From: Tenacibaculum finnmarkense genomovar ulcerans
GTDB lineage: Bacteria > Bacteroidota > Bacteroidia > Flavobacteriales > Flavobacteriaceae
Direction of reading: 5' to 3'
DNA length: 64,000 nt
Assembly: GCF_900239495.1 (NCBI RefSeq)
Contig: NZ_OENE01000015.1
Location: 1 to 64,000 of the forward strand
The notes under the pieces were generated by a model, which was not told where the DNA came from, made no database searches, and saw nothing but the letters and a program-made list of their open reading frames with translations. Within the stretch, counting starts at the first letter, position 1. Every line of letters begins with the position of its first letter. Both the position numbers and the translations under genes were made by a program. This document shows positions 15,510-24,297 of this stretch, piece by piece.

Positions 15510-16442
15510 TTATTTTTTTAAAAACACCTCTGCCATCATACAACGAGCACTTCCACCGCCACAGGTTTCAATAACCTCTAACGAACTGTGTATTATCGTT
15601 GTATGTTTATTTATTTCCTGAAGTTGGTTTGCTGTTAATGAATTATATGCCGATGAACTCATTATTAAAAATCGCTCATCATTTGCACCTTTTACCTGTA
15701 ACATGTTTCCTGCAAACTGTACTACCTGCTCTTCTGTAATTGCAATTACCTGTTTTCCGCTTGTTTTTAAATGCTTAACAACCGATTTTTTTTCTTTCTT
15801 ATCATCAATTGAAGCTAAACAAACAATCGCAAATGTTTCGGCAACACACATCATTACATTGGTATGATAAATTGCAGCCACTTCTCCATTTACGGTTTGA
15901 TTTGCGGTAAAAATTACGGGTGTATATTCAAAATCTTCACAAAATTCAATAAACAACTCTTCATCAGCTCTTGGCGATAAAGCGCAATATGCTTTTCTAT
16001 TCACACGATCTAAAATCATGCTTCCTGTACCTTCTAAAAAAACATCCTGTTCTTCGGCTTCAGAATAATCAACAATACTATTTATTTTAAAACCCTGTTC
16101 TTCTAAAATAGTCAATACATCTTCTCGCTTTTCTAAACGCCTATTTTCGGCAAACATTGGGTAGATAGCCACATCGCCATTTTCATGAAAAGAAATCCAG
16201 TTATTAGGAAATAAGGCATCAGGAGTATCTGTTTCTTTAGTATCTTCTACTACAATAACATCAACCCCTACTGCTTTTAATTTTACAACAAAAGCATCAA
16301 ATTCTTGCTGTGCTTTTGCGTTAATTGTAGCAGGTAACATATTGGCTAATTCTTGCTGATAATAATTATTTACAGCCGTTTGCTCGTTCATTCTAAAACT
16401 AGCAGGACGCACCATTAATATGGTATTTGTAGTTTGTTGCAT
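15510..16442 (-). CDS. ctlX: Citrulline utilisation hydrolase (CtlX-type, amidinotransferase fold)
   Basis: 310 residues of the guanidino-group modifying superfamily, which also holds arginine deiminase. Motifs in order: DALFPNNW (75-82), VFLEGTGSM (134-142), AIYHTNVMM (190-198) and the active cysteine in ETCGGGSARCMMAE near the C-terminus. This set matches the CtlX group, which hydrolyses citrulline to ornithine, ammonia and CO2. A dimethylarginine hydrolase or arginine deiminase would be the alternatives. It lies close to, but is not tightly linked with, the flavoprotein gene at 16484 (41 bases). Confidence 0.8.
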   Translation of the reverse strand: MQQTTNTILMVRPASFRMNEQTAVNNYYQQELANMLPATINAKAQQEFDAFVVKLKAVGVDVIVVEDTKETDTPDALFPNNWISFHENGDVAIYPMFAENRRLEKREDVLTILEEQGFKINSIVDYSEAEEQDVFLEGTGSMILDRVNRKAYCALSPRADEELFIEFCEDFEYTPVIFTANQTVNGEVAAIYHTNVMMCVAETFAIVCLASIDDKKEKKSVVKHLKTSGKQVIAITEEQVVQFAGNMLQVKGANDERFLIMSSSAYNSLTANQLQEINKHTTIIHSSLEVIETCGGGSARCMMAEVFLKK

Positions 16443-16483
16443 CTGTTTAAAAGTATTGAATTTAAAATATTTTATATAAAAAT

Positions 16484-17524
16484 TTATTTGTTTTTGATGA
16501 TATCTGCTAGGTAGCTCGCATCATTTGCCACCCCTCCTAAGGTTGCCGATCCACGGGTAAACATCCAAGGTAAACCGATAAAATATAAACCTTCAATCGT
16601 ACTTACGCCTCTGTAATTTTTTGGATACCCGTCTTTGTCTAACTCTAAGCTTTCAATCCAACTAAAATTTGGGCGATATCCTGTTGCCCAAACAATATTT
16701 TTAATGCTAGAAACCGTTTGTTTTTCAAAAGTAATATCAGTGTTTGACGCGCTATTTGTACGTCCTACAGCAATCACATTTTCTCGAGAAAGAATCTCTT
16801 TTACGTCCGTTCCAATAACAGGTTGTATTGACGAATTTATTTTTTTACCAATCCAACTATATTTGCTGTAACTTAAAAAACCGATAAGGGTAAACCACCA
16901 CCATAATGTTTTTCCTAAAAATTGCTGTGGTAACGACTTTACATTAGTATTCCCTGAAAAATAAACCGTTCGAGAGCCATCTTTCGATAATTCATTTAAA
17001 ATTTGATAACCAGAATCGCCTCCACCCACAACAAGCGCATCACCGTTTTGTAGTTGGCTACCATTTTTATAAAAATTACTGTGCATTTGCAAAACACTTT
17101 CAGAAATTTTAGTGTGGCAAGGTGGCGTGTACGGAATATGAAAAGGACCGGTAGCTACGATAACATTTTTGGTTTGAATTTCGCCCTCTTTATAGCCTAC
17201 CAAAAAACCATTTTCATTTTTTTTAACCGAGGTTACCAAGGTATTTAACTGTACATTGATATCAAATTTTTTCACGTAGTTTTTAAAGTAATCACTCACC
17301 TCAACCTTTGTTGGATAATGTCCTTTTGGAGCATCAAATTTAAAACCAGGTAAATGATTATATTCTGTTGGTGTAAATAATTTTAAAGAATCCCATCTGT
17401 TTAACCAAGAAGCCCCAATTTCTTTTTCACCATCTAAAACGATGAATTTTTTGCCTATCTTTTTTAAATGATACGCCATTGATAATCCTGCTTGTGCTCC
17501 TCCAATTACTACATAATCTAACAT
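16484..17524 (-). CDS. Flavin-containing monooxygenase-like NAD(P)/FAD oxidoreductase
   Basis: 346 residues. The FAD-binding Rossmann turn is IGGAQAGLSMAYHLKK at the N-terminus, a G-G-A-Q variant of GxGxxG. GASWLNRWDSLKLFTPTEYN is the segment seen in CzcO and YUCCA-type monooxygenases. An NAD(P) site VVGGGDSGYQILNEL lies near residues 165-180, and ATGYRPNF is the closing motif. The substrate is unknown. The CzcO name is traditional and does not prove a role in metal export. It is upstream of the CtlX gene on the same strand; a shared transcript is possible. Confidence 0.85.
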   Translation of the reverse strand: MLDYVVIGGAQAGLSMAYHLKKIGKKFIVLDGEKEIGASWLNRWDSLKLFTPTEYNHLPGFKFDAPKGHYPTKVEVSDYFKNYVKKFDINVQLNTLVTSVKKNENGFLVGYKEGEIQTKNVIVATGPFHIPYTPPCHTKISESVLQMHSNFYKNGSQLQNGDALVVGGGDSGYQILNELSKDGSRTVYFSGNTNVKSLPQQFLGKTLWWWFTLIGFLSYSKYSWIGKKINSSIQPVIGTDVKEILSRENVIAVGRTNSASNTDITFEKQTVSSIKNIVWATGYRPNFSWIESLELDKDGYPKNYRGVSTIEGLYFIGLPWMFTRGSATLGGVANDASYLADIIKNK

Positions 17525-17751
17525 CTGTTATCTTTTTATAATTTACCCTTCAAAGATAGGGAAAATAAGAGGCATCAATTTTTGACACTAAAAACATATT
17601 GATAGTCTTTAGTGCTTAATTTTAAGCTATTTTTATTTTAAATGATTAATTATATGAAAATCAATAAAATAATATCATTTTAAAGTGAATTCAATAAATA
17701 ATGTTATGTAAAATAGAGACGCAATAAATTACGTCTCTACCTATCTATGTT

Positions 17752-18540
17752 TTAACAAAAAATTTCGTTTAATAATTTTGCCAAACGTAAGCCTCCTTTT
17801 TGTAACTGTTCTCTTACTACAGGAAAATAATCATACGAATAACGGTAACTTAGTTTATCGCCAGTTTTTACAGAACCATATACTTTTTTCGTTAATGTAT
17901 GCGTGTCTTGCATCCAGTCGATAACAGTTCCTTTTTGAAGTACTTTAATTTGTTCTTTTGATAAACGCTTTGCATTATCGGCTAATTCTAAATAGCTCAT
18001 ATCCCACATATTTATTAAATCGCCATCCCAAACTCTATGTAGGTTTGACCCTTTTCCATGCCATTGTACCTGTATTGCATTTCCTCCTTTATTTTCTTTC
18101 TGCCCAATATGTAATGGCTGGTGTAAATCACCTATTAAATGCACTAGCATTTTTAAATAAAAACGCTTGTCTTTAATACTACTATTTTTATCTTTTAAAA
18201 TTTTAACACAGGCTTTAATTCCTGTAATTAAATCACCTTTTGGATTTTTAGCAACCTCACTATATTTTGCATCTAACGGCATGTTTATATAATGCCAAGT
18301 GTAAAATTTCCCAAATTTTTTTCTATCTGATTTTATTTCATCAGCATACGTTGACACAAAAGCCAAGCTTTCGCCTTGTAATAATTTATCAATCTGACGT
18401 TTTGCTTTTTTCGTTAAATTATTTTGCGCAATTTCTCCTGTTGCCCTATGCCCTGTTTGCCCCCAAAAATCTTCATTATTTGCGATAGCCGATGTGCTTA
18501 TTAAAAAAACACAAAACAATACTAATACCTTAAGTTTCAT
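17752..18540 (-). CDS. S1/P1 family secreted nuclease
   Basis: 262 residues with a signal peptide (MKLKVLVLFCVFLISTSAIA). The mature protein begins near NEDFWGQTGHRATGEIA, where the tryptophan and histidine near the N-terminus bind the zinc cluster. YADEIKSD, TWHYIN, HLIGDLHQPLHIG and HRVWDGDLI supply the other zinc ligands of the family. The enzyme cuts single-stranded DNA and RNA and removes 3' phosphates in the periplasm or outside, probably for phosphate and nucleoside scavenging. Length is typical. The 227 bases downstream (17525-17751) hold no gene. Confidence 0.93.
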   Translation of the reverse strand: MKLKVLVLFCVFLISTSAIANNEDFWGQTGHRATGEIAQNNLTKKAKRQIDKLLQGESLAFVSTYADEIKSDRKKFGKFYTWHYINMPLDAKYSEVAKNPKGDLITGIKACVKILKDKNSSIKDKRFYLKMLVHLIGDLHQPLHIGQKENKGGNAIQVQWHGKGSNLHRVWDGDLINMWDMSYLELADNAKRLSKEQIKVLQKGTVIDWMQDTHTLTKKVYGSVKTGDKLSYRYSYDYFPVVREQLQKGGLRLAKLLNEIFC

Positions 18541-18589
18541 AAAAATTACTTTAAATTTCTACAAAAATATACATTTATTTACTCAGACA

Positions 18590-18622
18590 TTTGGTTTTAA
18601 CAAAAATTTAAACATATCTTTA
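18590..18622 (+). promoter_or_regulatory. Candidate promoter of the SPFH operon
   Basis: TTTG (18590-18593) and TATCTTTA (18615-18622) are 21 bases apart, a fair match to the Bacteroidota promoter. Two GATATCA blocks (18625-18631 and 18636-18642) follow and may be an operator. Confidence 0.4.
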
Positions 18623-18657
18623 CGATATCATTTTGATATCACTTTAAATTAAAAAAA

Positions 18658-19518
18658 ATGCAAAAAGAAAAAATTATCAATCCAGTAAACGGTTATTTAA
18701 TGTTCGCAATCGTTTTACTGCTCGTTATTAGTGGAATTGTAGCATCAGTAATCAATGAGAATATCGGTTTTATAGTCATTTCAATAGCAGGTTTTATACT
18801 TTCGCTTGGCTTTATTTTGGTAAACCCAAATTCCTCTAAAGTATTATTATTTTTTGGTAAATATGTAGGAACGGTAAAACAAAACGGCTTGTTTTGGGCA
18901 AACCCTTTATACAAAAAGAAGACCATTTCATTACGAGCAAGTAATTTTGATAGCGAACGTTTAAAAGTAAATGATAAATTAGGAAACCCTATAATGATTT
19001 CTACGATTTTAGTGTGGCGGGTTACCGAAACCTATAAAGCAGCTTTTGATGTTGATAATTACGAGAATTTTGTCCGTGTACAAACCGATGCAGCCGTGCG
19101 TAAATTAGCAAGTATGTATCCGTATGACAATTTTGCCGATGAAGGACACAAAGAAGATATTACCCTACGTTCTAGTATTAATGAAGTTAGTCAAGCTTTA
19201 GAAAAAGAAATAGAGGAGCGTTTGTCTATTGCAGGTATTCAGGTTTTAGAAGCTCGTATTGGTTATTTAGCCTATGCCCAAGAAATTGCAAGTGCTATGT
19301 TGAAACGTCAGCAAGCAACCGCTATTGTTGCGGCACGTCATAAAATTGTGCAAGGAGCCGTAGAAATGGTTGAAATGGCTTTGAATGAATTAAATAAAAA
19401 ACAAATTGTCGATTTAGACGACGAACGAAAAGCCGCAATGGTTAGTAATTTATTAGTTATTTTATGTGGCGATAAAGAAGCCTCGCCTATTGTAAACACA
19501 GGAACTTTAAGCCATTAA
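18658..19518 (+). CDS. SPFH/band 7 membrane protein
   Basis: 286 residues. Two membrane helices lie at about 12-30 and 36-56, followed by the SPFH domain (about 60-230) with KNGLFWANPLY, SNFDSERLKVNDKLGNPI and AAVRKLASMYPYD. The C-terminal helical part (AEIASAMLKRQQATAIVAARHKIV region) supports oligomer rings. Family members organise membrane microdomains, often with proteases. It leads a four-gene unit with a small membrane protein, a 22-residue peptide and an Arc-like protein, an arrangement that recurs in Bacteroidota. No protease partner is adjacent. Confidence 0.9.
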   Translation: MQKEKIINPVNGYLMFAIVLLLVISGIVASVINENIGFIVISIAGFILSLGFILVNPNSSKVLLFFGKYVGTVKQNGLFWANPLYKKKTISLRASNFDSERLKVNDKLGNPIMISTILVWRVTETYKAAFDVDNYENFVRVQTDAAVRKLASMYPYDNFADEGHKEDITLRSSINEVSQALEKEIEERLSIAGIQVLEARIGYLAYAQEIASAMLKRQQATAIVAARHKIVQGAVEMVEMALNELNKKQIVDLDDERKAAMVSNLLVILCGDKEASPIVNTGTLSH

Positions 19519-19523
19519 ATAAG

Positions 19524-20009
19524 ATGAAAGTATTTAAAGAAGCACAAAAATTCACACAAGTTTGGGTTATTTTACTGTTTATTTTGTTGAATAGTTTTTT
19601 CCTATATGGAATTTATCAACAATTTATTTTAAAAATTCCTTTTGGAGACAATCCAATGCCGAATTCAGTTTTAATACTATCGACTGTTGGTTTTATACTA
19701 TTAACACTCTTTTTTTTCAGTATGAAATTAAAAACAACAATAGATGAAACAGGTATTTATTATCAATTTTATCCGATACAATTAAAGGCTAAAAAAATAA
19801 GTTGGAGCGCTTTAAAATATGCTAGCGTTGTAACATTTAACCCAATATTAGACTATGGAGGCTGGGGAATTAAGCACAATTCATACACTGTAAAAGGTCG
19901 TATTGGCATACAACTTGTTTTAAAAAGTGGAAAAAAACTACTTATCGGCACTCAAAAAGAACAGAATGCCACACGAATTTTAGAAACCTATCAAAAAAAA
20001 ATGAAATGA
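19524..20009 (+). CDS. Two-helix membrane protein (DUF6141-like)
   Basis: 161 residues with membrane helices at about 13-33 and 48-67. A beta-rich domain after them ends in GRIGIQLVLKSGKKLLIGTQ. The segment YGGWGIKHNSYTVKGRIGIQL looks like the PH-like domains in small bacterial membrane proteins annotated DUF6141; the assignment is tentative. It begins five bases after the SPFH gene and overlaps the next tiny gene through ATGA. Its role is probably tied to the SPFH protein. Confidence 0.6.
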   Translation: MKVFKEAQKFTQVWVILLFILLNSFFLYGIYQQFILKIPFGDNPMPNSVLILSTVGFILLTLFFFSMKLKTTIDETGIYYQFYPIQLKAKKISWSALKYASVVTFNPILDYGGWGIKHNSYTVKGRIGIQLVLKSGKKLLIGTQKEQNATRILETYQKKMK

Positions 20010-20074
20010 TTGCAATTATTACGCTAATAATAGTCGTTATTTTTAATAGTATCATTTATTTTGCAAAAAAATAA
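20006..20074 (+). CDS. 22-residue single-helix membrane peptide
   Basis: The frame ATG ATT GCA ATT ATT ACG to AAA TAA overlaps the previous stop as ATGA. It encodes a peptide (MIAIITLIIVVIFNSIIYFA plus two lysines) that is essentially one membrane helix with a positive end. The overlap and the membrane-protein neighbours make translation plausible. At this length chance cannot be excluded. Confidence 0.4.
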   Translation: MIAIITLIIVVIFNSIIYFAKK

Positions 20075-20086
20075 CAATGGCAAAAA

Positions 20087-20251
20087 ATGACAAAAAAGAA
20101 AGCATTTGCACTTCGTATAAATGAAGACATGATTAAGGCAATTGAAAAATGGGCTGCTGATGAATTTCGTTCAACAAACGGACAGATTGAATGGATGCTT
20201 ATGCAAACACTCAAGCAAGCCAAACGTGAACCTAAAAAGGAAGATCAGTAA
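20087..20251 (+). CDS. Arc-family ribbon-helix-helix DNA-binding protein
   Basis: 54 residues: MTKKKAFALRINEDMIKAIE, then KWAADEFRSTNGQIEWML and a lysine-rich tail. The FALRI strand followed by two helices with ADEFRSTNGQIEW matches the Arc/MetJ ribbon-helix-helix pattern. Such proteins bind DNA as dimers and often regulate their own operon. An earlier ATG at 20077 in another frame gives only 15 codons, so 20087 is the start. It closes the SPFH unit and is followed by a strong terminator. Confidence 0.8.
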   Translation: MTKKKAFALRINEDMIKAIEKWAADEFRSTNGQIEWMLMQTLKQAKREPKKEDQ

Positions 20252-20281
20252 TTTTGTTTGTCTTTCTATTATAAAAACAAA

Positions 20282-20312
20282 AACCTCTTAATTTAATATA
20301 AATTAAGAGGTT
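20282..20312 (+). terminator. Terminator of the SPFH operon
   Basis: AACCTCTTAATTTA (20282-20295) pairs with TAAATTAAGAGGTT (20299-20312) around an ATA loop; TTTAAAA follows. Confidence 0.85.
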
Positions 20313-20414
20313 TTTAAAATAAACACTAACAATTTAAAACCGAAACACCTACTTTTAATATTCCCTTTTTTTATGCTATTAATTTTGATACTTTAGCCAA
20401 AAACTAACATATTA

Positions 20415-21722
20415 ATGACAGCACCAATTATTACAAACGATGCCATTGTTTTCGGAATTTTAATGATTTCTTTAGGCTTTGTATTTTATACCGAATCAAA
20501 AACTAGCGGTTTTTGGCATAAATTTTACAAAATAGTTCCAGGATTATTTATGGCGTATTTTATACCCGCACTTTTCACCACTTTTGGCGTAATTTCCCCT
20601 GAATGGGAAACCTTAAATTCCGCAGGTGAAATTGTAAAAGGAAAATCTCAATTATATTATGTAGCAAGTCGATTTTTATTGCCCGCTGCTTTAATTTTAA
20701 TGACCATCAGTATCGATTTAAAAGCCATTTTTAACTTAGGTTCAAAAGCCTTAATCATGTTTTTTACAGGAACTGTAGGAATTATAATTGGTGGACCAAT
20801 TGCTATTTTATTAATCTCTATCTTTTCGCCAGAAACTGTTGGAGGTGCTGATTTTGATGCCGTTTGGCGTGGGCTTTCTACCCTTGCAGGAAGTTGGATT
20901 GGCGGAGGTGCAAACCAAACAGCGATGTTAGAAATTTACCAATACAATCCTCAAAAATATGGCGGAATGGTCTTTGTCGATATTGTTGTTTCTAATATCT
21001 GGATGGCTATTTTATTAATCGGAATTGGTAAAAAAGATAAAATTAACAACTGGTTAAAAGCCGATACCTCAGCAATTGAAAAGCTAAAAGAAACCATGTC
21101 AACCTTTACAAAAGGCGTGCAAAGAAACCCAAGCTTAACCGATTTTATGATTATGCTAGCCATTGCCTTTGGTACTGTTGGTTTTGCACATTTTACAGCA
21201 GGGTATTTAAGTGTTTTTTGTAGTAATTTAGTGGCAGGAATTCAATCAAAAGCTTGGCAGAATATCTTTTCATTTTTAGGGGCAAGCTTCTTTTGGTTAA
21301 TTAGTGTTTCAACCATTATTGCTATTGGATTATCGTTTACAAAAGCCAAAAATTACGAAGGCGCAGGCGCTAGTAAAATAGGAAGTATTTTTATCTATAT
21401 ATTAGTTGCATCTATCGGAATGAAAATGGATTTAGCCATGATTTTTGACAACCTCGGATTAATTGTCATTGGCGTAGTTTGGATGGCTATTCATGCAGGA
21501 TTACTAATTTTAGTGGCAAAATTAATTAGAGCACCCTATTTCTTTTTAGCCGTAGGAAGCCAAGCCAATGTTGGCGGTGCCGCTTCTGCCCCAATTATAG
21601 CACAAGCATTTCACCCATCGTTAGCCTCGGTTGGCGTATTATTAGCCGTATTTGGATATGCAATTGGAACTGTTGGTGCAATTATCTGCACAATTTTAAT
21701 GGAATTATCCGCTACTTTATAA
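20415..21722 (+). CDS. DUF819 family membrane transporter-like protein
   Basis: 435 residues and about eleven membrane helices. It matches the DUF819 (YjcL) family: an N-terminal TNDAIVFGILM, a central SWIGGGANQTAM motif, which resembles the glycine-rich hairpins of glutamate:sodium symporters, and a C-terminal GSQANVGGAASAPI. These paired re-entrant-loop motifs suggest a secondary transporter built from two inverted halves, with a small organic or amino-acid substrate. The actual substrate is not known. It is followed after 40 bases by a lipoprotein gene. Confidence 0.8.
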   Translation: MTAPIITNDAIVFGILMISLGFVFYTESKTSGFWHKFYKIVPGLFMAYFIPALFTTFGVISPEWETLNSAGEIVKGKSQLYYVASRFLLPAALILMTISIDLKAIFNLGSKALIMFFTGTVGIIIGGPIAILLISIFSPETVGGADFDAVWRGLSTLAGSWIGGGANQTAMLEIYQYNPQKYGGMVFVDIVVSNIWMAILLIGIGKKDKINNWLKADTSAIEKLKETMSTFTKGVQRNPSLTDFMIMLAIAFGTVGFAHFTAGYLSVFCSNLVAGIQSKAWQNIFSFLGASFFWLISVSTIIAIGLSFTKAKNYEGAGASKIGSIFIYILVASIGMKMDLAMIFDNLGLIVIGVVWMAIHAGLLILVAKLIRAPYFFLAVGSQANVGGAASAPIIAQAFHPSLASVGVLLAVFGYAIGTVGAIICTILMELSATL

Positions 21723-21762
21723 CAGAATTCAGCATATTTGCAACTCAAAAATTATACTTATT

Positions 21763-22467
21763 ATGAAAAAAATCATCGCAGTTTTAGCGTTTTCTATACT
21801 GGCTTTTGCTTGTTCTTCTAAAAAAGAAGGAAATATGATTGTTAAAGGTCAAATTAAAGGATTAAAAAAAGGGACGTTATATCTTCAAAAAATGAACGAT
21901 ACCGTATTGGTTTCTGTTGATTCTGTTGCTTTATTAGGAAGCGATAAATTTACTTTGTCAGACGATGTAAGCTCGCCGGTAATGTATTTTTTAACTTTTG
22001 ATGGAAACACCGATAATAAACATATTATGTTTTTTGGTGAACAAGGAAACATTACCATTAACGATAACTTAGACGAATTTGGCTTTAAACCTGAAATAAA
22101 AGGCTCTAAAAACCAAGAAGTAATGGACAATTTTAATAAAATTGACACAAAATTTAAAGATTTACGTTTAGGATTTATTAAAAAAGATTTTGATGCACGT
22201 GCCGCCAAAGACACTGCTTTAGTAAAGCAATTAGAAAATGATTATAAAAAAATGATGAAGCGTCGTTTTTTATTTTCTACTAATTTTGCCATTGCAAACG
22301 CCAATAGCGAAGCTGCTCCTTACATCGCTTTATCTGAATTATTTGATGCCAATGTTGTATTATTAGACACCATAAATAACAGCCTTTCTAAAACTGTTAA
22401 AAGTTCTGATTACGGAAAACGTTTGCAAAAATTTATTACCGAAATTAAAAATAAAGAAACTGAGTAA
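21763..22467 (+). CDS. DUF4369 domain lipoprotein
   Basis: 234 residues. The lipobox LAFAC gives lipidation at about Cys17. The DUF4369 beta domain covers about 24-125 (VKGQIKGLKKGTLYLQKMND, then YFLTFDGNTDNKHIMFFGE). In larger proteins this domain precedes a thioredoxin-like peroxiredoxin domain; here the C-terminal half is helical and has no CxxC, so the redox domain is missing. It could be a stand-alone periplasmic or outer-membrane binding protein. It ends before a strong terminator. Confidence 0.85.
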   Translation: MKKIIAVLAFSILAFACSSKKEGNMIVKGQIKGLKKGTLYLQKMNDTVLVSVDSVALLGSDKFTLSDDVSSPVMYFLTFDGNTDNKHIMFFGEQGNITINDNLDEFGFKPEIKGSKNQEVMDNFNKIDTKFKDLRLGFIKKDFDARAAKDTALVKQLENDYKKMMKRRFLFSTNFAIANANSEAAPYIALSELFDANVVLLDTINNSLSKTVKSSDYGKRLQKFITEIKNKETE

Positions 22468-22490
22468 TTTTATATTTCTTACAACAACAA

Positions 22491-22520
22491 AAAGCTCGAT
22501 ATTATAAAATATCGAGCTTT
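22491..22520 (+). terminator. Terminator after the DUF4369 lipoprotein gene
   Basis: AAAGCTCGATATT (22491-22503) pairs perfectly with AATATCGAGCTTT (22508-22520) around a four-base loop, with TTTT following. Confidence 0.88.
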
Positions 22521-22569
22521 TTTTACTTTAATTTTTTGGTAATTTTACTATATTTTTTTGGAGCTACTT

Positions 22570-22644
22570 CCCGCTTTCCGCACTCGCTCTTTTTTGAAAA
22601 AATCAAAAAAGGAGCTCAAACAATTGCTTCAATCGGGGCTAGGC
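22570..22644. repeat. Flavobacterial intergenic repeat, copy B
   Basis: Nearly identical to 14362-14435, in the same orientation: CCCGCTTTCCGCACTCGCT, the T/A hairpin, GAGCTCAAACAA and TCAATCGGGGCTAGGC. Like copy A, it follows directly after a strong terminator and lies in a gap between converging genes. Confidence 0.75.
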
Positions 22645-22681
22645 TTTAGGTATTCATTTATTATTAAATAACTAAACTACC

Positions 22682-23515
22682 TTATATTTTAAACGATATT
22701 ATCGGTAATTTACTATGATTAGCGATATCTTCAGAAATACTTCCTTCAAAGAAATGAGAAATTCCTTTACGCCCATGTGTTGCCACAGCTATAATATCGG
22801 CATTGCTTTTACCCGCGTAATATAATACACCACTCTCTACGGTATAATCTGAAATAATTTTTACATTTTTTACATTGGCAACATCTTCACCTGCTTTTTC
22901 AAAAAAATCAAGCATATTTTGCTCAATTTCTTTACTGCTTTTAAAACTAATCGTTGGCGTGCTTACATATAATAATTCTAGTTCGCAATCTAGTTTTTTA
23001 AAGAAATTTTTAGCCGTTAAATATGACGTTACATCATTGGCTGAAAAATTACAAGCAAATACCGCTTTTTGTAATTTCGAAGTAATTGGCGCGTCTTTTA
23101 CTACTAAAACTGGCGTAGTTGCATATCTAATTACCTTTTCGGTATTTGAGCCAATAAACATTTCCTCAATACCACTTGTACCTTTAGATCCTATAACAAT
23201 TAAATCTACATTTTCACGCTTTGCTAAGGCATCTAATTCTGTAAAAATTTTAAAATGCTTAATAATAGGTGTTACTTTAATTTCTGATAAATAATCTTTA
23301 TCTAAAAATTCGGTAAACTTTTTTTTAGCCAATTCTAATAAAAAAACCGATTCTAATTGCGTAAAATTTGCCGATTGATTCATCATTGCATGCGACAGCT
23401 CTAACATATGAACAACAACAATTTCCGCATTATTTTTTTTAGCTAAACAAGCGGCAGTTTTTAAGGCATTTTCAGAATACACTGAAAAATCAACGGGAAC
23501 AATTATTTTTTTCAT
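22682..23515 (-). CDS. Tandem universal stress protein
   Basis: 277 residues made of two USP domains. The first ends with DLIVIGSKGTSGIEEMFIGS and TEKVIRYATTPVLVV (about 110-145), which includes the GxxG-x9-G(S/T) ATP-binding pattern. The second ends with ADIIAVATHGRKGISHFFEGS and ANHSKLPIISF. The N-terminus MKKIIVPVDFSVYSENAL is canonical. Such proteins are often induced in low oxygen or stationary phase in this phylum. It lies downstream of the cbb3 oxidase cluster on the same strand, though 83 bases separate it from the last oxidase gene. Confidence 0.93.
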   Translation of the reverse strand: MKKIIVPVDFSVYSENALKTAACLAKKNNAEIVVVHMLELSHAMMNQSANFTQLESVFLLELAKKKFTEFLDKDYLSEIKVTPIIKHFKIFTELDALAKRENVDLIVIGSKGTSGIEEMFIGSNTEKVIRYATTPVLVVKDAPITSKLQKAVFACNFSANDVTSYLTAKNFFKKLDCELELLYVSTPTISFKSSKEIEQNMLDFFEKAGEDVANVKNVKIISDYTVESGVLYYAGKSNADIIAVATHGRKGISHFFEGSISEDIANHSKLPIISFKI

Positions 23516-23598
23516 CTTAGTATTTATTTAGGTTTTAGTACTCACTAAAGTTACTAAATTTAATTGATAAAAAGAGCTATTAGTATGGCTAATTAAAT

Positions 23599-24297
23599 TT
23601 AATGACAGCCCTGAATTGGTGCCGTTAAATTACTTACTGGAAGTGGCGAAACATAGGGTATTCCTAAGCCTAAACCTCGTAAAATAAATAAGATTCCTAT
23701 AAAAACTACTACATAAGGAATAGCTTGTTGTATTGTTTTTCTTAGCAATCCGTTGGCAAAATTACCAACATATACAATTATGGTCATTAAAGGAACTGTT
23801 CCTAATCCGAAGAGAAACATATACAAGCTTCCCGACAAAGCATTAGAACTAGCGAGCGCACCAAAAACAGCCATATAAACCAAACCACAAGGTAAAAATC
23901 CGTTCAAAAAACCTATGGTAAAAAAAGTATCATTTCCTTTGTTTTTAAGTTCTTTTCCTAGTGATGATTTTACTTTCATTACCCATTTATTAATCGGTTT
24001 TGAAAAATTATATTTTTGAAACGTTTTTGGTAAAAGAATTACCAAAATCATCAAAATACCTGCTGCTATTGAAAGTTGCTGCTGAAATCCGAAGAAATAA
24101 AAACCTTTTCCTAAAAAACCAAACAACAAACCGATTAAACTATAGGTGAATAATCGCCCAAAATGATAGCTTAAAATTTGAAAAAATTGGGTTATTTTAT
24201 TTGTTCTATCAACAGGCAACATAAAAGCGATAGGACCGCACATTCCTATGCAATGAAAACTCCCTAACAAACCAAATATGAGCGCTGATAAAAACAT
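23599..24297 (-). CDS. TauE/SafE-like membrane protein of the cbb3 oxidase cluster
   Basis: 232 residues with about six membrane helices. The N-terminal FHCIGMCGPIAF and the later GFLPCGLVYMAVFGA are the paired cysteine and proline motifs of this branch (DsbD_2/SafE-like). Members are regularly found beside ccoG and ccoH and have been proposed to move copper or sulfur compounds for oxidase assembly. The start overlaps the ccoH stop by one base, so it is translationally coupled. Alternative: a general sulfite exporter, which the context makes less likely. Confidence 0.8.
   Translation of the reverse strand: MFLSALIFGLLGSFHCIGMCGPIAFMLPVDRTNKITQFFQILSYHFGRLFTYSLIGLLFGFLGKGFYFFGFQQQLSIAAGILMILVILLPKTFQKYNFSKPINKWVMKVKSSLGKELKNKGNDTFFTIGFLNGFLPCGLVYMAVFGALASSNALSGSLYMFLFGLGTVPLMTIIVYVGNFANGLLRKTIQQAIPYVVVFIGILFILRGLGLGIPYVSPLPVSNLTAPIQGCH

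Noticed and set aside
20077-20124. An earlier ATG for the Arc-like gene
   Set aside because: This ATG is in a different frame and reaches a stop after 15 codons. The start at 20087 gives the full ribbon-helix-helix protein.
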